Source: Halioglobus maricola (lineage in GTDB: Bacteria; Pseudomonadota; Gammaproteobacteria; Pseudomonadales; Halieaceae). From it: a DNA stretch of 64,000 nucleotides. The stretch is taken from assembly GCF_009388985.1 (NCBI RefSeq), contig NZ_CP036422.1:944501-1008500 (forward strand). The letters run 5' to 3'. Shown piece by piece: positions 8,795-17,124 of this stretch; within the stretch, counting starts at the first letter, position 1, and each line of letters starts with the position of its first letter. Under the pieces are notes generated by a model, which was not told where the DNA came from, made no database searches, and saw only the letters and a program-made list of their open reading frames with translations. A program made the position numbers and the translations under genes.

Positions 8795-9943
8795 CCCCTG
8801 GTTGGCGGTAATACCTACTTTTGCGCCCTGTACCTGGCGGTCGCCCGCTTCCCCGCGCAGTTGCCATGTCAATTCGCAGACCTGGGCCAATGCCTGGGCA
8901 GGAACAGCCTCGCCAAAACAAGCCAGACCGCCGGAGACATTCACCGGTATCTTGCCGCCGATGGCGGTGTCGCCAGCTCGCAGGAGTGCGGCCGCCTCGC
9001 CACGGGGGGCAAGCTGAAGGTCTTCGATCCAATCGAGCTCCAATGCGGTAGAGAGATCGTAGACCTCGGCCAGGTCAACGTCGCCAGGCCCGATACCCGC
9101 TTCCTCGTAGGCCTTTAGGGGCAGTGTGGAGCGGAACGAGTGAGCGTCGATGCCCACTGCTGCGGCCGAGTCAGTGGCAATGTCGGGCATCTCCACCACG
9201 CTGCTGGCGAAGGTGGGCGTTGTGGTCGAGATTGCGGCCACTCTGGGCGCATCGCCCTTGCCGATTTTTCTGGCATACTCCACGCTGGAAACAATCAACG
9301 CCGCGCCGCCATCAGAGGTGGCGCAGATGTCCATCAGACGTAGTGGGTCGGCTACCATCGCCGACGCGGCGACATCTTCGGCGGTGAATTGTTTTTTGTA
9401 ACGCGCTCGTGGGTTGTGCGCACCGATTTTCGAGTTCTTAACTTTAACGGCTGCGAAATCTTCCAGGGTGTCGCCATACACGTCCATGCGGCGTCGGGCG
9501 TACAGGGCGAAATACGTCGGGTTGGTGATTCCCAGATAAAATCTGACCCAATCGGGATCTTCCGGGCGGTAGCCTCCAGCTGGCGCCAGAAAACCTTTCG
9601 GGGTGGTGTCGGCGCCGACCACAAGGGCCACGTCGCACTCGCCTGAAAGAATCTTATTGCGCGCGGCGGCCAGAGCCTGAGAGCCAGAGGCACAGGCGGC
9701 GTAGGAGGTGTTTACCTCGGCGCCCTGCCAGCCAAGAGCCTGCGCAAAGGTGGCTCCGGCCACGTAGCCAGGATAGCCACAGCGCACGGTCGCGCCGCCG
9801 GAAACGAATCGGACGTCTTGCCAGGGCACGCCTGCATCAGCCAGAGCTTCGCGGGCAGCCGCTACGCCATACTGGACAAAGTTGTGGCCCCATTTACCCC
9901 AGGGGTGCATGCCTGCGCCGAGAATGGCGATTTCATTGGACAT
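8756..9943 (-). CDS. Thiolase-like (SCP-x/lipid-transfer type) enzyme lacking the GHP histidine
   Basis: A 395-residue thiolase-fold protein. The nucleophile loop YAACASGSQAL (Cys84) is present. The second thiolase block, normally GHPxGATG, reads NVSGGLACFGEAVPAQ, so the histidine is replaced by Glu near residue 345. The C-terminal CxGGG loop is replaced by ANQGLFGHGSS. Such substitutions occur in the Ltp-type thiolase-like enzymes of steroid and branched-chain degraders, some of which are retro-aldolases that work with a DUF35 protein. A DUF35 gene lies 16 nt upstream, supporting a complex. Ordinary thiolysis should not be assumed. Confidence 0.82.
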   Translation of the reverse strand: MSNEIAILGAGMHPWGKWGHNFVQYGVAAAREALADAGVPWQDVRFVSGGATVRCGYPGYVAGATFAQALGWQGAEVNTSYAACASGSQALAAARNKILSGECDVALVVGADTTPKGFLAPAGGYRPEDPDWVRFYLGITNPTYFALYARRRMDVYGDTLEDFAAVKVKNSKIGAHNPRARYKKQFTAEDVAASAMVADPLRLMDICATSDGGAALIVSSVEYARKIGKGDAPRVAAISTTTPTFASSVVEMPDIATDSAAAVGIDAHSFRSTLPLKAYEEAGIGPGDVDLAEVYDLSTALELDWIEDLQLAPRGEAAALLRAGDTAIGGKIPVNVSGGLACFGEAVPAQALAQVCELTWQLRGEAGDRQVQGAKVGITANQGLFGHGSSVIVKR

Positions 9944-9959
9944 TGTTGTTAACTCCCGC

Positions 9960-10394
9960 TCAAGCCTTAACAGGCTTCCATTTCCAGGTCATCTTGATGT
10001 CGTCGTCGGTCTCGTGCAGTTGCTCGAGCACCAGTTCTACCGGCATGCCGACCTTAAGCTCGTCACAGGACACGCCTTCGATGACCTGCCCCAGGACGAC
10101 CATTTGTTCTTTCTCCAGCTGCACCGCGGCTATCGAGTAGGGCTCGAAGGGCTCGGCTGCGACAAAAGGCTCTGGCGGCTTGTAGCTCGCATTGGTGTAA
10201 CTCCAGATATGACCGGTACGGCTGAGCTCCACTTCACTGAATTCGGTGGAATCACAGGCGGGGTTGCGACAGTACGCATGGTTCATGGGAAAGAAGTAAG
10301 AGCCACAGCTGTTGCACTGGGTGCCGATCAGGTGTGGCTTTACTTCCATGGTGTGCCAGCCATCGATGGCTGGGGCCAGCGGTTTATCGCTCAT
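9960..10394 (-). CDS. DUF35 OB-fold protein with zinc ribbon (Ltp/thiolase partner)
   Basis: A 144-residue protein. It has a rubredoxin-like zinc ribbon with Cys27, Cys30, Cys42 and Cys47, followed by an OB-fold domain (GHIWSYTNASY... to the C-terminus), the standard DUF35 layout. DUF35 proteins bind thiolase-fold or MaoC partners and are needed for their activity in steroid side-chain degradation. The ATG at 10394 has GGAG 8 nt upstream; a second ATG 12 nt earlier and a long non-conserved extension beyond it are not favoured. It is first in a two-gene operon with the thiolase-like gene. Confidence 0.85.
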   Translation of the reverse strand: MSDKPLAPAIDGWHTMEVKPHLIGTQCNSCGSYFFPMNHAYCRNPACDSTEFSEVELSRTGHIWSYTNASYKPPEPFVAAEPFEPYSIAAVQLEKEQMVVLGQVIEGVSCDELKVGMPVELVLEQLHETDDDIKMTWKWKPVKA

Positions 10395-10532
10395 GGTGTT
10401 CTCCATAGAAAAGCGCGAATCAGGGTAAACCCCGGGCGGCGGGCAGGCAAGGAAGGCGCCCAGAGAGCGCGAGGGGGTATACCTAAACAGACCTGTATTG
10501 AGCCTGCCGCCGGTTTTGGGCAAAGTGGTGGT

Positions 10533-11210
10533 ATGTGTGGAAGATTCAACGTTATCGACAGCCCTGGTCTGCAGTCTCTGCTGCGCGATCTGGGTATAGA
10601 CCTGCAACTGCCTACGGCAACCAATGTTGCGCCGACCGAAGGCGTCGGTTTGGTCCGCGACGCGGGGGCAGGCTCCCAACTGGATGCCGCGCGTTGGTGG
10701 TTGACGCCCTCGTGGGCGCCGGCAGTCGATCAGAAGTACAGCATGTTTAACGCCCGCTGTGAGAGTCTTGCGACCAGCCGTGCGTTTCGCACGCCGTTCA
10801 AGCGTCAGCGGGGCATCGTGCCGATGAGTAGTTTCATCGAGTGGCGCACTGTGGCTGGGCGCAAGAGCCCCTGGCTGATATCGAATGCACAGCAGGCGCT
10901 GGCGGTAGCAGCGCTGTGGGACGTCTGGGACGGCGATGGTTCACAACTGCTCAGCTGCACCCTGGTAACCACTGCAGCGGCACCCCAGTTTGAACCCTGG
11001 CACAAGCGTATGCCGGTGGTGCTTGCAGAGGAAGAGTGGGGCCGGTGGCTCGACAGCAGCCAGCCGATTGCAGCGAACGATCCGCTTTTTCGCGCTGAAC
11101 TCAAGTCAGAGTGGTACTTGCAGGAATTGTCTGGTGCTATTGGCAACGCCAGAAACAAAAACCCCTCCGAGATGGAGGGGTTTGGGGAACTAATAGAACT
11201 TCGCCGCTAA
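10533..11210 (+). CDS. SRAP (SOS response-associated peptidase) protein, HMCES/YedK family
   Basis: A 225-residue protein that binds abasic sites in single-stranded DNA and forms a protective thiazolidine crosslink through Cys2. Visible residues: Met-Cys2-Gly-Arg at the start, an Asn in FNARCES, the catalytic Glu in SSFIEWR, and the His in PWHKRMP. After removal of Met the Cys becomes N-terminal, so the start at 10533 is fixed by function; the frame stays open far upstream but that part is antisense to other genes. The final 18 codons contain a terminator hairpin for the convergent TonB receptor gene. Confidence 0.92.
   Translation: MCGRFNVIDSPGLQSLLRDLGIDLQLPTATNVAPTEGVGLVRDAGAGSQLDAARWWLTPSWAPAVDQKYSMFNARCESLATSRAFRTPFKRQRGIVPMSSFIEWRTVAGRKSPWLISNAQQALAVAALWDVWDGDGSQLLSCTLVTTAAAPQFEPWHKRMPVVLAEEEWGRWLDSSQPIAANDPLFRAELKSEWYLQELSGAIGNARNKNPSEMEGFGELIELRR
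11150..11183 (-). terminator. Intrinsic terminator of the TonB receptor gene, inside the SRAP coding end
   Basis: A perfect 10-bp stem, AAACCCCTCC / GGAGGGGTTT, with a 5-nt loop (11159-11183). On the minus strand it is followed by a T-rich tract (11158-11150), about 70 nt beyond the TonB receptor stop, so it reads as a Rho-independent terminator for that gene. On the plus strand it has no T-run and is translated as the C-terminal residues of SRAP. Confidence 0.8.
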
Positions 11211-11250
11211 ATCACTCGCGCCCCTGTTCGAGGCGCGGGGCGAGGGTCGC

Positions 11251-13716
11251 TTAGAAGGAGTAACGCAGGTCGATGCCGTAGGTCAGCTGGTCATCGATGC
11301 GGGTGTGGTATGCACCCAGTACGCTAGCAGCGAGGCCACCGGGGTTCTCGGCGCGCTCTTCGTCCAGCAGGTTGTCACCCCACAGTGCCACTTCGATATT
11401 TTCGTCATCATTGGTCCAGGAGATGCGAGCGTTGAGAAGCTTCTCGTCCTGGAAGTACCACGGGCCAGTTGTGTAGATCGCGGTATCTTCGTTCGGACCT
11501 GTGTTTTCGTTAAACACGTAATGAGCGTGGACCAGCAGGAAGCCTCTGGGGATCTCAGGCGTCCAGTCAAACTTCAGCGTGTATTCAGTACCAGAATCGT
11601 CCTTGATGGTATCACCGCCAGAGAGATCACCCGCTGAGTTGTAATAGGTCTCAGAGGTCTCTTCGGTTTCGCGATAGGTGGTGAGCGCGCCAACACGCAG
11701 GCTGTCTGTGACAGTCCAGGTCAGCAGCAGCTCGATACCATCGACTTCGAGGTCTTCACTCACGATACCGGGGGCGGCCGTGGGATCGTCCGGGCCGTCT
11801 TTGATGTCGCGCTGTACCTGGCGATCATCCAGTTCGTGGCGGAAGATCGACACTTCGGTACGCAAGGTCTCGTTGAAGAAATCACCCTTCAGGCCGATTT
11901 CGACAGACTGAATTTCCTCAGGATCGAAGGAGCCGGTCTGAACCGATTTGAAGCTTTGGCCATCAAAGCCGCCGGACTTGTAGCCGGTGGAGTAAGAGGC
12001 GTATGCCATGGCGATATCACTGAATTCCCAGTCAGCAACCAGGCGGCCAGTGGTCTTGTTCCAGTCGTCGCTGGATTCGAACTTGTTGAACCACTGGTCC
12101 TGGGGAGCACCGGTCTCAGCGGGGTCGTAGGCGACACGCGCGGGAGCAATAGGCCAGTCGATAGAAGACTGGTAGGTCTGCCAGGAGTAGTCCTTCTCGT
12201 CATAGCTGTAGCGCAGGCCGGCTGCGATGCGAATAGTGTCGGTCAGCTGGTATGTGCCGTCGATGAACACGCCCCAGTTCACAAAGTCACCGGTGTTATC
12301 CATGGTCTCGGTGGAGTAGTCACCGGAGTACGAAGGCGGCAATACAGCTACGCCAGCGAGGTTTGAGATGCCGAGCCACCATTCGTCAGGCTGGTCCGCA
12401 AACAAGTCCCAGGCATGAGTGTCCTGGCTGGGCGGGATGCCGATTTCGGGAAGCAGGTCGATGCTGACAAACTGCATGTAGGAGTCGGCCAGCAGACCGA
12501 TGTCGGTGCGCTGGAACACATCTTCCTGGCTGTAGTTTGCGCCGAAGATGAGGTCGAGGTTGTCCTGCACAAAGTTGAAACGAATTTCACTGTAGAAGAT
12601 GTCGGAATCTTCGATGTTGTTGGTGTCGAGGTAGCGGCGCATCTCGGCCGTGCCGTCTTCTTCCTGCAGGTTGGTGGTTTCCCACTCACGGTAGCTGACA
12701 ATACCGAACATGGACCACTCGTCGTTGATGCCGTGATCAATTTGCAGCGACACGCCGTACATTTCACGCGTTTCTTCTTCGTTATTGCGGTTGCTGTCGT
12801 AGGTGTTTCCCGCGCCGGCTACATCGTGCTGGTCCTTACTGCGGAAGGGATCATCGCTGCCCTGGTAAGAGTACTTGGGGTTGACGCCAATCGCAGCGCG
12901 GGGCATTTCATCCCGGTCTTCGAAGTCAGCGGCGAGCTGGATGGAGGTTTCTTCGGCGACATCCCAAAGCAGGACACCACGGCCGGCAATGAAGCCCTCG
13001 TTCCGGAAATCGTCACCGTTGGTGGCGGTTTCGGTAAAGCCGTCACGCTGGTGAGAGAACAGGTTGCCGCGGAAGTACAGGCCGTCAGTAATGGGGGCGT
13101 TCACCATGCCCTCCATGCGTACCATGTCCTGGCTACCGACGCGGGCTTTCACGAAGCCTTCAAATTCATCGTGCGGTTTGTTGGGTACGATGTTGATTAC
13201 ACCGGCGGTTGCGTTGCGGCCGAACAGCGTTCCCTGTGGGCCTTTCAGTACTTCAGTTCGGGCAATGTCGGAGAACGGAATAGACGTTACCGCGCGGGGC
13301 ATGTAGGAGCCATCGTAGAACACGGCTACAGACGCATCCTGGCCGGAGCTGATGTTAGGGCTGGAAATACCGCGAATGGAGATGCCGAACTGGGTGGTAC
13401 CGCCAACAGTATCGGCGATGTCGACACCCGGCATGAAGGTGTCGATATCCTGAATGGTGGCCGCGCCGGTGTTGATCATGTCCTGGGTGGTGAAGGCATT
13501 CACTGAACCGGGAACAGACATGAAGTCCTCTTCACGTTTCTGAGCGGTTACCACGATTTCTTCCAGTGCCAGGCTGTAGCCGCCAGACGCTTGCTGTGCC
13601 ACCGCTGGGATGGTCAGAGTGGTGGCGCCCAGGGCGAGTAGGGCGGTTTTTACCGCCTTGTGCATCGGCGTTTTCGCCGGGACGCGCAATCTGCGGTCGG
13701 TCGTTGGCTCGTTCAT
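11251..13716 (-). CDS. TonB-dependent outer-membrane receptor, 821 aa
   Basis: Outer-membrane beta-barrel transporter energised by TonB-ExbBD. A signal peptide lies at about residues 18-40 (LLALGATTLTIPAVAQ), preceded by a short basic extension. The TonB box LEEIVVTAQKREE follows, then a plug with VLKGPQGTLFGRNATAGVINI. The barrel includes YSTGYKSGGFDGQ, and the protein ends in YSF, the aromatic C-terminus of barrel proteins. This subclass is common in marine and sphingomonad-like degraders of steroids, terpenoids and aromatics, but ligand cannot be inferred. It is transcribed alone, with a terminator just past its end. The divergent neighbour is an SDR dehydrogenase. Confidence 0.93.
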   Translation of the reverse strand: MNEPTTDRRLRVPAKTPMHKAVKTALLALGATTLTIPAVAQQASGGYSLALEEIVVTAQKREEDFMSVPGSVNAFTTQDMINTGAATIQDIDTFMPGVDIADTVGGTTQFGISIRGISSPNISSGQDASVAVFYDGSYMPRAVTSIPFSDIARTEVLKGPQGTLFGRNATAGVINIVPNKPHDEFEGFVKARVGSQDMVRMEGMVNAPITDGLYFRGNLFSHQRDGFTETATNGDDFRNEGFIAGRGVLLWDVAEETSIQLAADFEDRDEMPRAAIGVNPKYSYQGSDDPFRSKDQHDVAGAGNTYDSNRNNEEETREMYGVSLQIDHGINDEWSMFGIVSYREWETTNLQEEDGTAEMRRYLDTNNIEDSDIFYSEIRFNFVQDNLDLIFGANYSQEDVFQRTDIGLLADSYMQFVSIDLLPEIGIPPSQDTHAWDLFADQPDEWWLGISNLAGVAVLPPSYSGDYSTETMDNTGDFVNWGVFIDGTYQLTDTIRIAAGLRYSYDEKDYSWQTYQSSIDWPIAPARVAYDPAETGAPQDQWFNKFESSDDWNKTTGRLVADWEFSDIAMAYASYSTGYKSGGFDGQSFKSVQTGSFDPEEIQSVEIGLKGDFFNETLRTEVSIFRHELDDRQVQRDIKDGPDDPTAAPGIVSEDLEVDGIELLLTWTVTDSLRVGALTTYRETEETSETYYNSAGDLSGGDTIKDDSGTEYTLKFDWTPEIPRGFLLVHAHYVFNENTGPNEDTAIYTTGPWYFQDEKLLNARISWTNDDENIEVALWGDNLLDEERAENPGGLAASVLGAYHTRIDDQLTYGIDLRYSF

Positions 13717-14044
13717 TGGTTCTATCCCGTAGTGAGTGTGTTTCAGTGTTATGGGCCCGGTGCTCTGCCTCTCTTGACGGGGCAGTAGTGGTCCGGTGCC
13801 TTCCTTTAGATCTTTGTTATATAGCCGGTTTCCCTACCATATTTGTGGATTAATTCTACCTCTAAAGGCAATCCCAAAGCCTGTGGAAAATCCACATTTC
13901 TCGACATTCTCTGAGTAGGCGCGAATTCTTTGCATAAAACCTTAAACCAAGCTGAAAAGACCATGGATATGACCCCTCTAGTACTGTTTTGAGGCCGATT
14001 CGGCGGGCAAAATGCGGATCCTGTCACAGTTTGGAGAAGCGGCC
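13717..14044. other. Divergent intergenic region between the TonB receptor and an SDR gene
   Basis: 328 bp without a convincing gene. A perfect inverted repeat TGTGGA-AAA-TCCACA lies at 13882-13896, and a further TTGTGGATTA half-site lies about 40 nt to its left. This could be an operator shared by the two divergent genes. AT-rich stretches occur on both sides, but no sigma70 -35/-10 pair with good spacing was convincing. A short reading frame on the minus strand has no recognisable features. Confidence 0.4.
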
Positions 14045-14809
14045 ATGGCGCTGTATGCATTGACCGGCGGAACCACCGGAATCGGCGGTGAGTTGAAGAA
14101 GCAGTTGCTGGACCTCGGTCACGAGGTCATTTCGGTAGACATCAAGGAGGGAGATATCACTGCCGACCTCTCTACCCCGGAAGGGCGCGCGACTGCCATT
14201 GCGGGCATTCGTGAGCGGGCCCCGGACGGCCTCGACGGCTTCATACCCTGTGCCGGTCTGCCGCCTGTGGCGCGTCCATTAGGATTGATTCCAGCCGTGA
14301 ATTATTTCGGCGTGGTTGAGATGGCCGAGGGGCTGCGCGATCTGGTCGCCAAGCGCCGTGGCACGATTTTGCTGGTGGCCTCCAACTCGGCGCCCATGGT
14401 TCCCAAGGACGATCCCTATGTGGAGCTCTGTCTCGCGGGAGACGAAGGCGCTGCGCTGAGCGACATCGCCAGCAAAGACGGCCACACTGCCTATGCCGGT
14501 TCCAAGCGCGCAGTGAGCGCCTGGATGCGGCGCAATGTCGTGTCTTACGCGAAGGAGGGGGTGCGTCTGAATGCGGTTGCGCCGGGTATCACTATGACGC
14601 CGCTGACCGAGCAGGTGATGGCGGATGAGGAGTTGGGTCAGGCTATGCGCGATTTTGGCGAAATGGTGCCCTGGGGTGGGACCGCCCAGCCGGCCCAGAT
14701 CGCCAATGTTATGCGCTTCCTGCTCTCAGCTGAATCTGACTTTGTGTGTGGCTCGGTTATATTCATTGATGGCGGTTCCGACGCCATGCTGCGGCCGGAC
14801 GACTTCTAG
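14045..14809 (+). CDS. Short-chain dehydrogenase/reductase, 3-alpha-hydroxysteroid dehydrogenase-like
   Basis: A 254-residue classical SDR. The NAD(P) loop TGGTTGIGG is at residues 7-15, a DI-type acidic residue follows beta-2, the catalytic Ser is near 113-115, and Tyr150 and Lys154 lie in AYAGSKRA. A long insertion before the Tyr (KDDPYVELCLAGDEGAALSD) resembles the 3-alpha-HSD/carbonyl reductase subgroup. The ATG at 14045 has GGAG 8 nt upstream and puts the Rossmann loop at the usual place; an in-frame ATG 33 nt earlier is less likely. It is divergent from the TonB receptor and overlaps the convergent lipoprotein gene by 4 nt. Substrate unproven. Confidence 0.85.
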   Translation: MALYALTGGTTGIGGELKKQLLDLGHEVISVDIKEGDITADLSTPEGRATAIAGIRERAPDGLDGFIPCAGLPPVARPLGLIPAVNYFGVVEMAEGLRDLVAKRRGTILLVASNSAPMVPKDDPYVELCLAGDEGAALSDIASKDGHTAYAGSKRAVSAWMRRNVVSYAKEGVRLNAVAPGITMTPLTEQVMADEELGQAMRDFGEMVPWGGTAQPAQIANVMRFLLSAESDFVCGSVIFIDGGSDAMLRPDDF

Positions 14810-15378
14810 TTCAGCCGACCCTGAATTTCTGTTGCGATCTCCTCACTGAGCTTCCACAGAAGTTCGCTGTACGCCGCGGGGATTTGTGGTGCGATTTCTG
14901 CACTGCTATCCAGCCCGATCTTGTGTTGGCTGAGCCGTCGCACGAGTTGATTGCCCGAGGTCGGCTGGTACAGCAGCCACTCTGCGATCAGGGTGGCGCC
15001 TGTGGGTTCGGCGTCCAGTTTACGAATATTCAGTTTGACCCCGAAGTCGGGCGCCCGCTGTTGATGATAGGGGTAGGTCTGCACGCTGTTGGTTTGCAGC
15101 AGCCCCGCCATGTTCAGGCTCACGACCCTGCCAATGGCGCCCTCGAGCGGTTCTGCCCAGCGCTCGGTATTGTCAATTTCAACCTCACTGCCACCCATGC
15201 TGTAGACCAGTTGTTCGCGTCGCAGATAGGCGGGCATCTCTACTGGCCCAACACCGAGGGAGGGGGAGCTGGCATCGGGGATCGTGTCCACCCTGGTATC
15301 CAGCAGGTAGTGATTACTGGGGGTGGTAGTGCAGGCCCCCAGCAACAGGATGGCGCAGCCGAGTATCAGTGCTCTCAT
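14806..15378 (-). CDS. ABC-type transport auxiliary lipoprotein (PqiC/DUF330-like)
   Basis: A 190-residue lipoprotein: a hydrophobic signal ending in the lipobox LLGAC with Cys16, followed by the NHYLLDTR and GVGPVEMPAYLRREQLVY segments typical of PqiC/YmbA-type proteins. These sit at the outer membrane and receive or anchor the MCE tunnel that carries lipids across the periplasm. It is the last gene of the four-gene operon permease-ATPase-MCE-lipoprotein and overlaps the MCE gene by 4 nt. Confidence 0.85.
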   Translation of the reverse strand: MRALILGCAILLLGACTTTPSNHYLLDTRVDTIPDASSPSLGVGPVEMPAYLRREQLVYSMGGSEVEIDNTERWAEPLEGAIGRVVSLNMAGLLQTNSVQTYPYHQQRAPDFGVKLNIRKLDAEPTGATLIAEWLLYQPTSGNQLVRRLSQHKIGLDSSAEIAPQIPAAYSELLWKLSEEIATEIQGRLN

Positions 15379-16343
15379 TTTTGGTCTCCTGTTCTGCCGC
15401 GCAACAGCGCTTCCGGTTGCTCTTCGAGCGTGCGGCTTAGTTGTTGCAGGGAGCGTCCCGCCTGAGAGAGGTCTCGCAGGGTCCGGTTGAGTTCGTAAAT
15501 GGTGGCAGAGTCCTGGTCGAGCAACGCTTCCAGCTCGCTCATGCCCGATTCGAAAGCGGAGATAGCCGCTTCCAGTAGGGCGAGGTTGGACTTAACCAGC
15601 TCGGCCATCTCGGGCAGTTCTCTATTGGCGGTGTTGATGGTGGTGTTGGCGCCATCCAGCAGCTGGTCGATGCGTGGGCCACTGCTATCAACCTGGGCAG
15701 ACAAGCGCTCGCTGAGAGCGGTCAATGAGGCCAGAGTGTCCTGGGCCTGTTGCGGTAGACCCTGGAAACCCTCGCTGGATACAAAGCTGTTGATGCCTGC
15801 CGCTACCGCCTCGAGGTCACCCGCGACCTTGGCAAAGTCTATGGTCTCCAGTTTCCTCGTCAGTCTCTCCAGTTCCGTTGGAATGGTGGGGATCTGCAGG
15901 TAAGGCGTGTCTACATCCGCCAGATTGATCTCGCTGTTAGGGTGGAAATCCAGCTGAATGTAGAGCAGCCCGGTTAGCAGGCTCTGGGTGTTTAGCTGGG
16001 CACGAAGGCCGCGAGAAATGAGCTCTTCAGTGAGGGACTCCGTGCTCGCACCGCTGCGGCGAACGTTCTCGCTGCGAATTTCTGCCTCCACCAACATGAT
16101 CAAGTCGACGGTCTCTGTGTCGAGAATCAGTTCGATGTCGGTGACCTGGCCCACCTGTACGCCACGCAGCGCCACCGGCGCTCCCAGGGTAAGGCCTTTG
16201 ACCGAGCCTTCGAAGACCATGACTACTTTGCTTCGCTCACTGCCAAAGCCGGTTCCCAGGGCGAAGATTACCGTGGTGATGGCAATAACCAGGGCGCCGG
16301 TGACAAAGGCCCCGATGGCAACTGTATTGGATTGTTCGCTCAT
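15375..16343 (-). CDS. MCE (MlaD/PqiB-like) periplasmic lipid-transport protein
   Basis: A 322-residue protein with an N-terminal TM anchor (about residues 9-30). One MCE domain is present (about 38-120, including FEGSVKGLTLGAPVALRGVQVG and a LISRGLRAQL-like lip). A long helical region to the C-terminus, rich in L/E/A/Q, is expected to form a coiled-coil tube in the hexamer. A single MCE domain plus long helices resembles needle-like transporters rather than short MlaD. The stop codon overlaps the lipoprotein start; the ATPase gene ends 13 nt upstream. Confidence 0.88.
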   Translation of the reverse strand: MSEQSNTVAIGAFVTGALVIAITTVIFALGTGFGSERSKVVMVFEGSVKGLTLGAPVALRGVQVGQVTDIELILDTETVDLIMLVEAEIRSENVRRSGASTESLTEELISRGLRAQLNTQSLLTGLLYIQLDFHPNSEINLADVDTPYLQIPTIPTELERLTRKLETIDFAKVAGDLEAVAAGINSFVSSEGFQGLPQQAQDTLASLTALSERLSAQVDSSGPRIDQLLDGANTTINTANRELPEMAELVKSNLALLEAAISAFESGMSELEALLDQDSATIYELNRTLRDLSQAGRSLQQLSRTLEEQPEALLRGRTGDQK

Positions 16344-16356
16344 GGCTGGTTCTCGT

Positions 16357-17124
16357 TCATAGCTGCTTCCCCTGGCCGGCGCCGGATGCCCGGGCCAGGA
16401 ATTGTCTCACAACTGCCTGGTCGCTGTGGTCGCGCAATGTCTTTGGATCGCCATAGGCAATCATGGTCTTGCTGCGAGCGTCCAGATAGACCGAATTGGT
16501 AGCGATCTCAAAAATGCTCGGCAACTCGTGAGTCACCATGACCACGGTGGCACCAATAGACTCCTGCAGCTGCACAATCAGTTCGTCCAGGAGTCTGGAA
16601 CTGATGGGGTCGAGGCCTGCGGATGGTTCATCGAAAAACAGGATCTCTGGGTCGAGCGCAATCGCGCGAGCCAGAGCGGCCCGCTTGCGCATGCCGCCGC
16701 TGATTTCGGAAGGATAGTAGTCCTGATAGCCTGCCAGGCCTACCAGTGCAAGTTTGTAAGCCACAATGTCGTCGATATCACTGCGGTTGTATTTGGTGTA
16801 GAGCTGCAGGGGAAGGCCGGTGTTCTGGGCCAGGGTCATGGCGCTGAACAGCCCGCCTGACTGGTAGGTGATGCCCCAGCGGCGGCGCATGGCCTCCCGC
16901 TGATCGGGGCTGGCGGCGACAAAGCTTTCGCCCGAGTAAAGTATGTCCCCTTTGGCGGGGTCCAACAGGCCCAGCATGTGTTTGAGCAGGGTGCTTTTGC
17001 CACAGCCGCTGCCGCCCATAATGACAAAAATGTCGCCGCGATTGATGTCGAAGTTAAGGTCTTGTTGGATCAGCAACGAACCGTAGGCCATGGTGAGGTC
17101 GCGGACCGCGATGTGAGCGCTCAT
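16357..17124 (-). CDS. MlaF-like ABC transporter ATPase
   Basis: A 255-residue ABC ATPase that would power the MlaE-type permease. Walker A GGSGCGKST, the ABC signature in the ISGGMRKRAAL form typical of MlaF, Walker B ILFFDEPSAGLDP and the H-loop VTHE are all visible. The ATG at 17124 shares one base with the stop of the permease (TGATG), indicating coupled translation. The C-terminal extension after the H-loop is short. Confidence 0.92.
   Translation of the reverse strand: MSAHIAVRDLTMAYGSLLIQQDLNFDINRGDIFVIMGGSGCGKSTLLKHMLGLLDPAKGDILYSGESFVAASPDQREAMRRRWGITYQSGGLFSAMTLAQNTGLPLQLYTKYNRSDIDDIVAYKLALVGLAGYQDYYPSEISGGMRKRAALARAIALDPEILFFDEPSAGLDPISSRLLDELIVQLQESIGATVVMVTHELPSIFEIATNSVYLDARSKTMIAYGDPKTLRDHSDQAVVRQFLARASGAGQGKQL

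Noticed and set aside
9882..10532. Long 5' extension of the SRAP reading frame
   Set aside because: It is antisense to the thiolase-like and DUF35 genes, and SRAP proteins must begin Met-Cys, which occurs at 10533.
10395..10679. N-terminal extension of the DUF35 protein
   Set aside because: No conserved content, overlaps the SRAP start antisense, and a well-spaced GGAG precedes the ATG at 10394.
12415..13506. 363-codon open frame on the plus strand inside the TonB receptor
   Set aside because: A shadow of the GC-rich receptor gene; no domain, no ribosome site, and the receptor is certain.
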